From: Blastococcus xanthinilyticus | Lineage (GTDB): Bacteria; Actinomycetota; Actinomycetes; Mycobacteriales; Geodermatophilaceae | Length of the DNA: 64,000 bases | Assembly: GCF_008124835.1 (NCBI RefSeq) | Contig: NZ_VNHW01000001.1 | Span: forward strand, 124,001-188,000 | Direction: 5' to 3' | Part shown: positions 46,497 to 54,989 of the stretch, piece by piece | How the letters are laid out: every line of letters begins with the position of its first letter | Position numbering within the stretch: position 1 is the stretch's first letter | Translations under genes and position numbers: made by a program | Notes under the pieces: model-generated | What the model was told of the DNA's origin: nothing | What the model saw: only the letters and a program-made list of their open reading frames with translations | Database searches by the model: none

Positions 46497-46502
46497 TAGC
46501 GT
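46497..46502 (+). promoter_or_regulatory. Leaderless -10 hexamer TAGCGT
   Basis: Six bases separate TAGCGT from the GTG of the MmyB-type regulator. Confidence 0.45.
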
Positions 46503-46508
46503 CGATCC

Positions 46509-47399
46509 GTGGACAACCGCTCCGACATCCGCGACTTCCTCGCCAGCCGGCGCGCCCGGATCACGCCCGCGCAGGCCGGGTTGCTGCCCGGTGGCGGGCG
46601 GCGACGGGTTCCCGGCCTCCGGCGCGAGGAGGTCGCCGTCCTCGCCGGGGTGAGCACCGACTGGTACACCCGGCTGGAGAAGGGCCACATCGCCGGCGTC
46701 TCCGAGGACGTGCTGGCGGCGGTCGCCCGGGCGTTGCAGCTCGACGACGAGGAGCGGACGTACCTGTTCGACCTGGCTCGCGCCGCGCGGCCGGCCCGGG
46801 CGCCGCAGCGCCGGAGCCGGGCGCAGCTCCCGCCGTCGGTGCAGTGGATGCTGGACTCGATGACCGGCTCGGCCGCGTTCGTCGCCAACCGCCGGCTGGA
46901 CATCGTGGCCAGCAACACCCTCGGGTGGGCCCTGCACGCGCCGCTGTTCGACAACCCGAGCGGCGCGGCGAACTTCGCCAGGTTCCAGTTCCTCGACCCG
47001 CGGGCGGCCGACTTCTACCCCGACTGGGCCGGGGCGGCCGACGTCACGGTCGGGCTGCTGCGCGCCGAGGCAGGCCGCCGCCCGAACGACGCGCGCCTGC
47101 GCGAGCTGGTCGGTGAGCTCTCGACGGTCAGTGCGGAGTTCCGGACCCGGTGGGCCGCCCACGACGTGCGCATCCGCCACGACGGCCGGAAGCAGTTCCG
47201 CCATCCCGTCGTCGGCGCGCTCGACCTCACCTACCGCACCCTCGACCTGCCCACCGGCGACCCGTCGGACCCCCGCCTGACGATCTACACCGCCGAGCCC
47301 GGAACGCCGTCCGAGGACGCCCTCAGGCTGCTCGCCAGCTGGGCGGCCACCCGCGGCACCACCGAGACCGCGCCCGCCCGGGTGACCGAGGGCTCCTGA
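46509..47399 (+). CDS. XRE-family regulator, MmyB type
   Basis: A 296-residue regulator. The N-terminus is an XRE helix-turn-helix (RDFLASRRARITPAQAGLLPGGGRRRVPGLRREEVAVLAGVSTDWYTRLEKGH), followed by the PAS-like MmyB ligand domain with PSVQWMLDSMTGSAAFVANRRLDIVASN, FARFQFLDPRAADFYPDW and FRHPVVGALDLTYRTLDLPTGD. This family is abundant in actinobacteria and usually regulates an adjacent divergent oxidoreductase gene, here the alcohol dehydrogenase. GTG start, leaderless pattern. Confidence 0.92.
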   Translation: MDNRSDIRDFLASRRARITPAQAGLLPGGGRRRVPGLRREEVAVLAGVSTDWYTRLEKGHIAGVSEDVLAAVARALQLDDEERTYLFDLARAARPARAPQRRSRAQLPPSVQWMLDSMTGSAAFVANRRLDIVASNTLGWALHAPLFDNPSGAANFARFQFLDPRAADFYPDWAGAADVTVGLLRAEAGRRPNDARLRELVGELSTVSAEFRTRWAAHDVRIRHDGRKQFRHPVVGALDLTYRTLDLPTGDPSDPRLTIYTAEPGTPSEDALRLLASWAATRGTTETAPARVTEGS

Positions 47400-47469
47400 T
47401 GCCGCGGCGGGTCACCGCTCGAGGTGCTCCCCCGGCGCGCGTCCGGGCGCCCCGGAGGACGGCCGACCC

Positions 47470-47961
47470 TCAGCGGGGCTTGACCAGGCAGGCCCAGACG
47501 AGCTTGCGGTCGGCCTCGTAGTGCACGCCGTGCTCGGCGGTGAGGTCGGCGACCACGTAGAGCCCGTAACCGCCCTGCCCGGCCGGGCGCTCCCTGGCCG
47601 GCGTCGGGACCCGTCCGGGAGCCGCGTCAGTGACGATCACGATCCACCGGCCCTCGTCGTCACCGATGTGCAGGCTCGAGGGAGGTGCGCCGTGGCGCAG
47701 CGCGTTCGAGGTGAGCTCGTCGATCACCAGGACGGCCCGCTCGACCGCGTCCTCCACCTCCGGGGCCACGGCCTCGTCCCGGCCGATCTCCAGGGAGGAG
47801 AGCAGGAAGTGCTGCACCTGCCGCCGCACCGCGCTCAGGCCGCGCAGCGACTCCAGCCGGAGCGAGACCCGGGTCGCGGCCGCCCTGGGCAGCGGGCTGT
47901 CGCTGCGCCAGGACGCGTAGGCCCGGGCGTACTCTGCCGGGGTCCGGCCCGGGCCGCTCAC
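47470..47961 (-). CDS. Anti-sigma regulatory factor/serine kinase (RsbW-like HATPase)
   Basis: A 163-residue protein with the HATPase_c_2 fold. The N-box is VIDELTSNALRHG and the ATP-lid Gly motif is GQGGYGLYVV; between them VIVTDAAPG stands at the Asp box. Such proteins bind sigma factors or anti-sigma antagonists and phosphorylate the latter. It lies 73 bases downstream of a PP2C-type phosphatase gene on the same strand, together making two arms of a partner-switching system; no STAS antagonist or sigma factor is in the window. Confidence 0.87.
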   Translation of the reverse strand: MSGPGRTPAEYARAYASWRSDSPLPRAAATRVSLRLESLRGLSAVRRQVQHFLLSSLEIGRDEAVAPEVEDAVERAVLVIDELTSNALRHGAPPSSLHIGDDEGRWIVIVTDAAPGRVPTPARERPAGQGGYGLYVVADLTAEHGVHYEADRKLVWACLVKPR

Positions 47962-48034
47962 GGTCGCACTCCCCTCTGACGGGCGGCGGTCCTGGGGACG
48001 GCCGCCGCGATCACGGGGACCGGCCCGGACGGGC

Positions 48035-49990
48035 TCAGGGGTGCCCCCCGGGCTCGGTGACGGCCTCCGGGACCCGGCTCGGGCCGGCCTCGGCGGGGCG
48101 TGGGCGGTCCTGCCGGTGCAGCCGGACGGCGACCAGGGCGACGTCGTCCGTGGGGCGTCCCTCGACCAGCCGGTCGAGGAGCTGGTCGCAGAGCTCGTCG
48201 AGCGGGAGGTGTGCCAGCTCGACGGCGGCCCGGTCGAGCCGCTCGGCCCCGACGTCGAGGTCGCTGCCCGGCCGTTCGACCAGCCCGTCGGTGTAGAGCA
48301 GCACCGTGGCGCCCCGGGGCAGCGCCAGGACGATCTCCCCCCGGGTGCTGGTGCGGTCGACCCCCAGCATCAGCCGACCGGCGGCGCCGGGTACGTCGAC
48401 CAGCCGCCCGAGCTCGTCGAGGACCACCGGGTCCGGGTGCCCGGCACTGGCCCACCGCAGCCGGGTGACGCCGCGGGCCACCTCCTCGGCGGTCTGCTCC
48501 AGCCGCCCGACCCCGACGGTGGCGTACGTGGCCAGACCGAGCTGGGCGATGGTGGTGTCCAGCGTGTCGAGCACCTGCGCCGGCCCGGGGCTGCCCGCCA
48601 CGGCGATCCCGCGCAGCAGGCTGCGCAGCTGTCCCATGCTCGCCGCCGCGGCGACGTCGTGGCCGACGACGTCGCCGATGACCAGGCTGACGGCCCCGTC
48701 GGTCTGCAGGAACGCGTCGTACCAGTCCCCACCCACCTGGCCGGCGCCCGTGGCCGGCAGGTACCGCACGGCGATCTGGCAGTGGTCGGGCTGGAACGGC
48801 TCGCTGAGCATGCTCCGCTGCAGCTGCTCGGCCAGCTGCCGGCTGCGCTCCGCCGAACGGCGCTCCAGGGCGAGGGTCCGCAGCCGGTCCAGGGCCTGCG
48901 CGCACTGGGCGGCGAAGGCCTGCACCAGGTCCACCTCGTCGGCCGTGAACGTGCGCTCGACGGCCCACCCGGCCAGCAGCGACCCGAGCAGCCGGCCGCC
49001 GGTGGCCAGCGGGACGACGATCCAGGACCGCTGCCCGGACTGCTCGATGACCTCGCCCATCTCGGCGGTCCAGGCCTCCGCCTCGGCCTGGCTCCCGTGG
49101 ACCACGGTCTCCCCGGTGCGCGCCACCCAGGCAGCGGGCAACCGGCTGTCCAGGCGGACGGTGCCGAACCGTCGCTGCGCCCGCTCCCCCAGGGACGGCG
49201 TCAGGGTGAGGTGGACGACGCCGCGGTCGTCGTCGCGCAGCGCGATCGCGCCGCCGTCCGCACCGATCGCGGCCAGTCCGGCACCGGCCAGGATGTCGGT
49301 GACGTCGGCGACGCGCTCGGCGGCCGCCAGCTGCAGCACCACCTGGGCCATCGCCGCGAGCCGACGGGTCGCCGCCTCCCGCGACGCGAGTACGGCCCGG
49401 AGCTCCTGGGTGCGCGCGAACAGGTCGGCCTCCAGGCCGTCGAGCCGGGCCCAGCTGCCGTCGGCCCGGTTCTCGGCGAGCCGCTCCCGCTCGGCCAGGT
49501 ACTCCGAGACGTCCTCCACCCGCTGGAGCACCAGCTGGGTCACGCCGCTCTCGTCGAGCACCGGAGCGCTGATCAGCGACCAGGCCCGCGAGACCGGGCG
49601 ACCGGTCCCCTGGTCGAGCACCTCGTACCGGAACAGCGGCATGTGGTCCGGCAGGCCGGTGTCGCGCGCCCGCTCGAAGGACGTCTGCAACGGGTTCACG
49701 CCGTCGGCGTCGAGCGTCTCGGGTGCGGGCGGGAACGCGTCGAAGACGTAGCGGCCGATCAGCTCCTCGCGCGTGCGTCCGAGCAGGTCCAAGTAGGCCT
49801 GGTTGGCCTCCCGGATGGTCAGGTCCGGGGACATGAGCAGGTAGGCGGTGGGCAGCGCGGCGAAGACCGCCGCGAAGTCCACGGCCGCGGCCCGGCCGAC
49901 GCCGTCCCCGCACGCCGGACCCCCCACGAGCGCACTACCTCCGGACGGGACCGCCACGGAAGGTGGCGCGCAATACGACGGTGCCATCAT
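48035..49990 (-). CDS. PAS-GAF-SpoIIE (PP2C) serine phosphatase
   Basis: A 651-residue sensor phosphatase. PAS spans about residues 38-165 (LPTAYLLMSPDLTIREANQAYLDLLGRTREELIGR), a coiled linker about 165-215, GAF about 220-385 (ADVTDILAGAGLAAIGADGGAIALRDD), and the SpoIIE/PP2C domain about 400-625. In the phosphatase, metal Asp residues are in GGDWYDAF, VIGDVVGHD, LLYTDGLVERPG and PTDDVALVAVR. It would dephosphorylate anti-sigma antagonists in response to a small molecule or redox cue. ATG 49990; a second ATG follows at once. Confidence 0.92.
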   Translation of the reverse strand: MMAPSYCAPPSVAVPSGGSALVGGPACGDGVGRAAAVDFAAVFAALPTAYLLMSPDLTIREANQAYLDLLGRTREELIGRYVFDAFPPAPETLDADGVNPLQTSFERARDTGLPDHMPLFRYEVLDQGTGRPVSRAWSLISAPVLDESGVTQLVLQRVEDVSEYLAERERLAENRADGSWARLDGLEADLFARTQELRAVLASREAATRRLAAMAQVVLQLAAAERVADVTDILAGAGLAAIGADGGAIALRDDDRGVVHLTLTPSLGERAQRRFGTVRLDSRLPAAWVARTGETVVHGSQAEAEAWTAEMGEVIEQSGQRSWIVVPLATGGRLLGSLLAGWAVERTFTADEVDLVQAFAAQCAQALDRLRTLALERRSAERSRQLAEQLQRSMLSEPFQPDHCQIAVRYLPATGAGQVGGDWYDAFLQTDGAVSLVIGDVVGHDVAAAASMGQLRSLLRGIAVAGSPGPAQVLDTLDTTIAQLGLATYATVGVGRLEQTAEEVARGVTRLRWASAGHPDPVVLDELGRLVDVPGAAGRLMLGVDRTSTRGEIVLALPRGATVLLYTDGLVERPGSDLDVGAERLDRAAVELAHLPLDELCDQLLDRLVEGRPTDDVALVAVRLHRQDRPRPAEAGPSRVPEAVTEPGGHP

Positions 49991-50012
49991 CCGGCATCGC
50001 CCTCCCGGGCCG

Positions 50013-51356
50013 TCAGCGCCCCCGGCCGACCGTCGCCGCGCCCCGGTTCCGAGCTCCGTCCGTGGAGTGGCCGGTGAGGGCGCGCAGGGCCTCGCCGAGC
50101 GTGGCGACGTCGGCCAGCGGCGTGGCCGAGCTGCAGCTCACGCGGACCGCGCCGGGGAGCCGGTCGGCCCGGCCCACGCGAGCGTCGTCGTGGAACTGCT
50201 GCACCTCGGCCGGGGTGAGGCCGAACAGCCGGCTGAGGTAGGGGTGGGCGCAGAAGCACCCGCTGCGCACGCCGATGCCGTACTCCCGGGCCAGCCGCTC
50301 CGCGACCTCCTCGTGGGGCATCCCGTCGACGACGAAGGCGGCCACCGGCAGCCGGTCGCCGGTGGTGGGCCCCAGACGGCGCAGCCCAGGGACGGTGGCC
50401 AGCTCGTCGTCCAGCGCCCGGACGAGCAGGTCCTCGTGGAGCCGGTTCCGACCGGCCGCGGCGAGCAGCTCCTCCGCGGCGGCGGCCAGCGCCACGACGC
50501 CGATCACGTTGGGCGTGCCCGCGTCGTCCCGGTCGGGGGTGTCGGCCCAGACGACGTCGGTGTGCGAGACCGCCTTCACCGCGCCACCTCCGACGAGGAA
50601 GGGCTCGCCCTCGGCGAGCAGCCGACGGTCGACGACCAGGCCGCCGGCGCCGAAGGGCGCGAACATCTTGTGCCCGGACCAGGCGAGCACGTCGATGCCG
50701 AGCGCGGCCACGTCCACCGGGCGGTGCGGCACCAGCTGCGCCCCGTCGACCACCACCAGCACGCCCCGGGCCCGGGCCGCCGCGGTGATCGCGGCGAGAT
50801 CGGGCAGCCACCCGGTCACGTTGGACGCCCCGGAGACCGCGAGCACGCGTGGGGTCGGCCGCGCGTCCAGGGCGGCGATCACGGCGTCGACGTCGTAGGT
50901 GCCGGACCGGTCGACGTCGACGACCCGCACCCGCGCGTGCCGCCGCCAGGGCAGCAGGTTGGCGTGGTGCTCGACCGCGGTGGTGACGACGACGTCGTCC
51001 CGGGTCAGGCCCAGCCGGAAGGCGATCAGGTTGAGGCCCTCGGTGGTGTTCGCGGGGAAGAGGGCCACGTGCGTCGACGGATCGGCGCCCACGAAGCGGG
51101 TCAGGGCCTCGCGCGCCTGCTCGTACCGGGCGCTGGTGACCCGCGACTTCGCCCCGGCTCCCCGGTGGACGCTGGAGTACCACGGCAGGAACTCCTGCAC
51201 GGCACGGACGACGCCCTCCGAGGCCGACGTCGTGGCTGCGGCGTCGAGGTCGACGTAGCGGCGCGGCTCGCCGCCGACGGGGACGAGCAGGTCGGCGCCG
51301 ACCAGTGCGTCGCGCCGGGAGGAGGTTCCCGTTCCGAACGAGGACGTCATCGCCAT
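50013..51356 (-). CDS. Class V aminotransferase (cysteine desulfurase-like, SufS/Csd type)
   Basis: A 447-residue PLP enzyme. It has YVDLDAAATTSASEGVV at the start, TTEGLNLIAFRLGL, VVTTAVEHHANLLPWR, VVVDGAQLVPHRPVD (PLP Asp), SGHKMFAPFGAGG (PLP Lys) and GIGVRSGCFCAHPYL, where the first Cys stands at the persulfide position of SufS. No sufBCD genes are near, so it is not the housekeeping Suf enzyme by context. Starts at 51356 and 51350 are both ATG behind GGGAG. Selenocysteine lyase-like activity is an alternative. Confidence 0.87.
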   Translation of the reverse strand: MAMTSSFGTGTSSRRDALVGADLLVPVGGEPRRYVDLDAAATTSASEGVVRAVQEFLPWYSSVHRGAGAKSRVTSARYEQAREALTRFVGADPSTHVALFPANTTEGLNLIAFRLGLTRDDVVVTTAVEHHANLLPWRRHARVRVVDVDRSGTYDVDAVIAALDARPTPRVLAVSGASNVTGWLPDLAAITAAARARGVLVVVDGAQLVPHRPVDVAALGIDVLAWSGHKMFAPFGAGGLVVDRRLLAEGEPFLVGGGAVKAVSHTDVVWADTPDRDDAGTPNVIGVVALAAAAEELLAAAGRNRLHEDLLVRALDDELATVPGLRRLGPTTGDRLPVAAFVVDGMPHEEVAERLAREYGIGVRSGCFCAHPYLSRLFGLTPAEVQQFHDDARVGRADRLPGAVRVSCSSATPLADVATLGEALRALTGHSTDGARNRGAATVGRGR

Positions 51357-51443
51357 CGAGCTCCCGTCACGATCAGCCACCGTCCGGTGACCCCCTGGCA
51401 GCCTGCCACCGCTGAGCCGCGACATCGGGCGACGACACCGCGG

Positions 51444-52928
51444 TCACGCGCCGAGGAGCTCGGCCACCGCCCGCCGGGCACCGCGCCGATGCAGCAGCCC
51501 GGCCGCCCGCACGTAGGCCTGCCGGAAGCGCTCGTCCGCCCCGAGGTCACCGAAGACCTCCTCGAGCCCGAGCACCGCGAGCGGATCGCCGTCCGGGCCG
51601 CGCAGCAGCGGGACGAGCCGGTCCAGCCGGGCGTCCACCACGGGGATCGGCCGGCCGTCCTCGTCGGTGCCCACGGCGTACCGCGCCCAGGCGGCGACGG
51701 CGAGCACCGCCAGGTCGCACGGGCCGCCGGCGGCGAGCTGCGCCCGGATGACCGGCAGCACGAAGGTGGCGATCCGCTCCGACCCCTCGGCGCAGTTGCG
51801 CAGCAGGGTGTCGCTGACCGCCGGGTTGGCGAAGCGCTCCAGGAGCGTGCGCCGGTACCCGGCGAGGTCGGTGTCCGGAACCGGCGGGAGGGTCGGCGTG
51901 GCCTCGAGCCGCATGTACCGCTCGACCAGCTGCTCGAACAGCGGGTCGGCCATCACCTCGTCGACGCGGCGGTACCCGGCCAGGTACCCGAGGTAGGACA
52001 TCACCTGGTGGCCGGCGTTGAGCAGCCGCAGCTTCATCAGCTCGTACGGGCGCACGTCCTCGACCAGCTGGACGCCGACGTCGGCCAGCGGCGGGCGGGC
52101 GTCGCTGAACCGGTCCTCCAGCACCCACTGCAGGTAGGGCTCGGCCACCACCGGCCAGCGGTCGGTCACACCAGTCTCGGCCGTCAGCCGCCGGCGGTCC
52201 TCGTCGGTGGTGGCCGGGGTGATCCGGTCGACCATCGAGTTCGGGAAGGCGACCGAGGCGGCGATCCAGTCGGCCAGCCCGTCGCCGGTGTGCGCCTCCT
52301 GCAGGCGGGTGAACTCCAGCAGCGTCTGCCGGGTCAGGTCGCCGTTGCTCTCCACGTTGTCGCAGGAGACGACCGTGAACGGCGGCGTCCCGGCCGCGCG
52401 CCGCCGGCGCAGCGCCTCGGCGAGCAGCCCGAACGCGGTGCGCGGCCGGGGGCCGGCGAGGTCGGCGGCCAGCGCGTCGTCCAGCCGGAACCGCCCGGTG
52501 GACTTGTCGGTGCTGTAGCCGCCCTCGGTGATGGTCATGCTGACCAGCCGGGTGCTCGGCGCGGCCATCGCCGCCAGCACCGCCTCGGGGTCGTCGTCCA
52601 GCAGCAGCAGCCGGACCAGCGAGCCCACGACCGACGCCTCGATCGATCCGTCCGCGTGCTTCAGGACCAGCGTGTAGAGCCCGTCCTGGGTGCGCAGCGC
52701 CGTGTGCAGCGGGCGGTCGGCGGCGAGCACCCCGACCCCGGTGATCCCCCAGTCGGCGTGCCCGAGTCCCAGCAGCCGGTCGAAGTACACCGCCTGGTGC
52801 GACCGGTGGAAACCGCCCACACCCAGGTGGACGACGCCGCGGCCGACGGCGGCGCGGTCGTAGGCCGGCCCCGGTACGCCCGCGGGCAGCGCGGGCAGGG
52901 GCGACTCGCTCCGCGGGGTGGTGGTCAT
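51444..52928 (-). CDS. Mannitol dehydrogenase-family polyol/fructuronate oxidoreductase
   Basis: A 494-residue long-chain dehydrogenase. Its NAD motif is HLGVGGFHRSHQAVY, followed by FTVVSCDNVESNGDLTRQTLLEFT and FPNSMVDRITPATTDED. The catalytic signature ELMKLRLLNAGHQVMSYLGYLAGY contains the Lys-x4-Asn-x2-His set. Members oxidise mannitol, arabitol or altritol to the ketose, or reduce fructuronate/tagaturonate. ATG 52928 overlaps the LacI stop (ATGA) and has GAGGAG upstream. Third gene of an SDR-LacI-MDH operon, so polyol use is favoured. Confidence 0.93.
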   Translation of the reverse strand: MTTTPRSESPLPALPAGVPGPAYDRAAVGRGVVHLGVGGFHRSHQAVYFDRLLGLGHADWGITGVGVLAADRPLHTALRTQDGLYTLVLKHADGSIEASVVGSLVRLLLLDDDPEAVLAAMAAPSTRLVSMTITEGGYSTDKSTGRFRLDDALAADLAGPRPRTAFGLLAEALRRRRAAGTPPFTVVSCDNVESNGDLTRQTLLEFTRLQEAHTGDGLADWIAASVAFPNSMVDRITPATTDEDRRRLTAETGVTDRWPVVAEPYLQWVLEDRFSDARPPLADVGVQLVEDVRPYELMKLRLLNAGHQVMSYLGYLAGYRRVDEVMADPLFEQLVERYMRLEATPTLPPVPDTDLAGYRRTLLERFANPAVSDTLLRNCAEGSERIATFVLPVIRAQLAAGGPCDLAVLAVAAWARYAVGTDEDGRPIPVVDARLDRLVPLLRGPDGDPLAVLGLEEVFGDLGADERFRQAYVRAAGLLHRRGARRAVAELLGA

Positions 52929-54001
52929 GGGTGGGGCTCCTCTGCGAGGGACGGTGCGGCGTGGGGGGAACCGCCGGTCCCCGGCTCCGGGGACGACGAC
53001 GGGAACAGGGTCGAGGCGTCCGCCGGGGACCAGCACGACCGGCGCTCGAGCAGGCGGACGGGGAGCACCGTGTGCCGGCGGAACCGCCGGTCGGGCGCCG
53101 CGAGGCGCGCGACCACCCGCTCGGCGGCCAGCCGCCCCAGGCCCGCCGGGTCCTGGTCGACGACGGTCAGCGCCGGCGAGAGCATGTGCGCCATCGGGAA
53201 GTCGCCGAAGCCGACGACGGCCCAGGTGCTGCCGGCCAGGGCGGGCACCAGCGACATCGTCGTCCGGGCATCACCGCTGACGAGGGCCGTCGGTGGCGCG
53301 CCGGCGGACCGGAGCCGGTGCAGCACGCCGTCCGCGCTCCCCCGGTCGCCGGCGCAGAAGGCGACGAGCTCGTCGCCCGACCCGAGGCCGGCGTCGGCCA
53401 GCGCCGCCCGGTGACCGGCGAGACGTTCCGCGGTGGTGCTCATGGCCGGGCTGTCCCCGACGAACGCGATGTGGCGGTGGCCGTGCGCGATCAGGTGCTC
53501 GGTCGCGAGCCGGCCACCCGCGCAGTCGTCGCCGGTGAAGGCGTCGGCGGCCAGGCCCCGGGGCGGCCGGTCGACGAAGACGACCGGGAGCCGGGGAGCC
53601 CACACGCCGAGGTGACCGTGGTCCTGGGACGTCGGGGCGACCACCAGACCGCTGAGCGAGCGGCGCAGCAGCGACTCCAGCGCGGCCGCCTCGAGCGCCG
53701 GGTCGTAGCCGATGCTGCTCACCAGGACGGCCATGTCCGCGCGCGCCGCGACCTCCTCGACCGCCTTGGCCAGGACGGCGAAGAAGGGGTCGGCGAGGTC
53801 GGGGACCGCCACCCCCAGCACCGGCGGGCGGCCGGTGCGGAAGGACCGGGACAGGGAGGTGGGGACGTAGCCGAGCTCCCGCATCGCCTCCGCCACCCGC
53901 GCCCTGGTCTCCGGCAGGACGTGGGGGTCGTCGTTGAAGACCCGGGAGACCGTCTTGGCGCTGACCCGGGCGCGCGCGGCGACGTCCCGCATCGTCGTCA
54001 T
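52925..54001 (-). CDS. LacI-family repressor (polyol operon)
   Basis: A 358-residue repressor. The DNA-binding head is TTMRDVAARARVSAKTVSRVFNDDPHVLPETRARV with hinge LGYVPTSLSRSFRTGR; the periplasmic-binding-like sugar domain follows (VLGVAVPDLADPFFAVLAKAVEEVA, GLVVAPTSQDHGH, AVVGFGDFPMAHMLSPALTVVDQD). The C-terminus has a polar tail of about 40 extra residues. It is encoded between the SDR and MDH genes, and a perfect 18-bp palindrome overlaps the operon's -35 region, implying autorepression lifted by the sugar or polyol. Confidence 0.93.
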   Translation of the reverse strand: MTTMRDVAARARVSAKTVSRVFNDDPHVLPETRARVAEAMRELGYVPTSLSRSFRTGRPPVLGVAVPDLADPFFAVLAKAVEEVAARADMAVLVSSIGYDPALEAAALESLLRRSLSGLVVAPTSQDHGHLGVWAPRLPVVFVDRPPRGLAADAFTGDDCAGGRLATEHLIAHGHRHIAFVGDSPAMSTTAERLAGHRAALADAGLGSGDELVAFCAGDRGSADGVLHRLRSAGAPPTALVSGDARTTMSLVPALAGSTWAVVGFGDFPMAHMLSPALTVVDQDPAGLGRLAAERVVARLAAPDRRFRRHTVLPVRLLERRSCWSPADASTLFPSSSPEPGTGGSPHAAPSLAEEPHP

Positions 54002-54042
54002 GGCGCCGCGGTTCCCCGCGGGCGCGGTCGGGCGGGCACGGG

Positions 54043-54771
54043 TCAGCGGGCGGTGTAGCCGCCGTCGACGGGCAGCGACACCCCGGAGATCATCGAGGCG
54101 TCGTCGCTGAGGAGGAAGACGATCGGCGCGGCGATCTCGTCCTCGGTCGCCCACCGCCCGAGCGGCATCTGGTCGAGGAAGGGCCCCTCGATGTCCGGCC
54201 GCCCCCAGTACCAGGCCGACATCTCGGTCATGACCACGGTCGGGTTCACGCTGTTCACCCGGATCCCGTACCTGCCCAGCTCGAGGGCCGAGACGCGGGT
54301 GATGTTGTCCAGCGCCGCCTTCGAGGAGCCGTAGGAGATGTGGCCGGGCAGCGCCACGAGACCGGCCTGGCTGGAGACGTTCACGATGGCGCCGCCCCGG
54401 CCCAGCCGGATCATCGACGCCGACGCGTACTTGGTGACCAGCAGCGCGCCGCGGGCGTTGACGCTGATGACCTTGTCGAAGACGTCGATGTCGGTCTCCA
54501 TCGGGGTGGCGATCTCGCCGCCGAAGCCGCCGCAGTTCACCACGCCCCACACGTCCAGCCCCCCGACCGCCGAGCGGACGCTGTCCTCGGAGGTCAGGTC
54601 GAACGCGAGCGGGCGGGCCCCGGTCTCGGCGGCGAGCCGCTCCAGCGACTCCACCGATCGGCCGCTGGCGATGACGTCGGCGCCGGCGGCCCGGAGCCGG
54701 CGCACCGTGGCCCCGCCGATGCCGCCGGAGGCCCCGGTCACCAGCACGGTGCGGCCGTCGAAGTCGGTCAT
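54043..54771 (-). CDS. Short-chain dehydrogenase (L-xylulose reductase-like)
   Basis: A 242-residue SDR with TGASGGIG, a variant NCGG in place of NNAG, IVNVSSQAG (Ser), YGSSK (Tyr and Lys) and the closing VNSVNPTVVMTEM and FLLSDDASMISGVSLPVDGG. The VNPTVVMT block is characteristic of the dicarbonyl/L-xylulose reductase branch, which interconverts ketoses and polyols. First gene of the operon with the LacI regulator and MDH. ATG 54771 has GAGGAG eleven bases upstream. Confidence 0.9.
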   Translation of the reverse strand: MTDFDGRTVLVTGASGGIGGATVRRLRAAGADVIASGRSVESLERLAAETGARPLAFDLTSEDSVRSAVGGLDVWGVVNCGGFGGEIATPMETDIDVFDKVISVNARGALLVTKYASASMIRLGRGGAIVNVSSQAGLVALPGHISYGSSKAALDNITRVSALELGRYGIRVNSVNPTVVMTEMSAWYWGRPDIEGPFLDQMPLGRWATEDEIAAPIVFLLSDDASMISGVSLPVDGGYTAR

Positions 54772-54840
54772 GGAAGGGCATCTCCTCAGCAGCTGCCGGC
54801 GCGGTCGTGCCCCGCCGCGGGAGCGCCGGTCGCCGGTCCG

Positions 54841-54869
54841 ATGCAACCACACCCGGCCGGCCATGTCAC
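54841..54869 (-). promoter_or_regulatory. Promoter of the SDR-LacI-MDH operon
   Basis: On the minus strand GTGACA (54869-54864), 17 bases, then TTGCAT (54846-54841) resemble -35 and -10 boxes. The -35 is part of the palindrome at 54862-54879. Confidence 0.4.
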
Positions 54870-54879
54870 CGGTGACATG
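54862..54879. promoter_or_regulatory. LacI-type operator, perfect 18-bp palindrome
   Basis: CATGTCACCGGTGACATG has the CG-centred symmetry typical of LacI-family operators. It sits in the 218-base gap between the SDR operon (with its LacI gene) and the divergent P-loop kinase, overlapping the minus-strand -35 and 17 bases upstream of the plus-strand -35. Confidence 0.75.
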
Positions 54880-54896
54880 ACCAGCCGCGCGGCGCG

Positions 54897-54926
54897 TTGA
54901 CGGCGCCGCCGTCCCGTCTCTACCGT
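54897..54926 (+). promoter_or_regulatory. Promoter of the P-loop kinase gene
   Basis: TTGACG (54897-54902), 18 bases, then TACCGT (54921-54926) form a plausible sigma-70-type promoter, leaving a leader of about 55 bases. Confidence 0.4.
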
Positions 54927-54989
54927 CGTCGGCGCCCCGCTGCGGCCGCCCCCGGCGGCAGCGGCCGCCGACCCGGGAGGAGGGGCGAG

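Noticed and set aside
47399..47521. Short plus-strand frame starting at the stop of the MmyB-type gene (TGATG)
   Set aside because: No ribosome site of its own beyond the overlap, biased composition (P, R, A) and it runs antisense into the anti-sigma factor gene.
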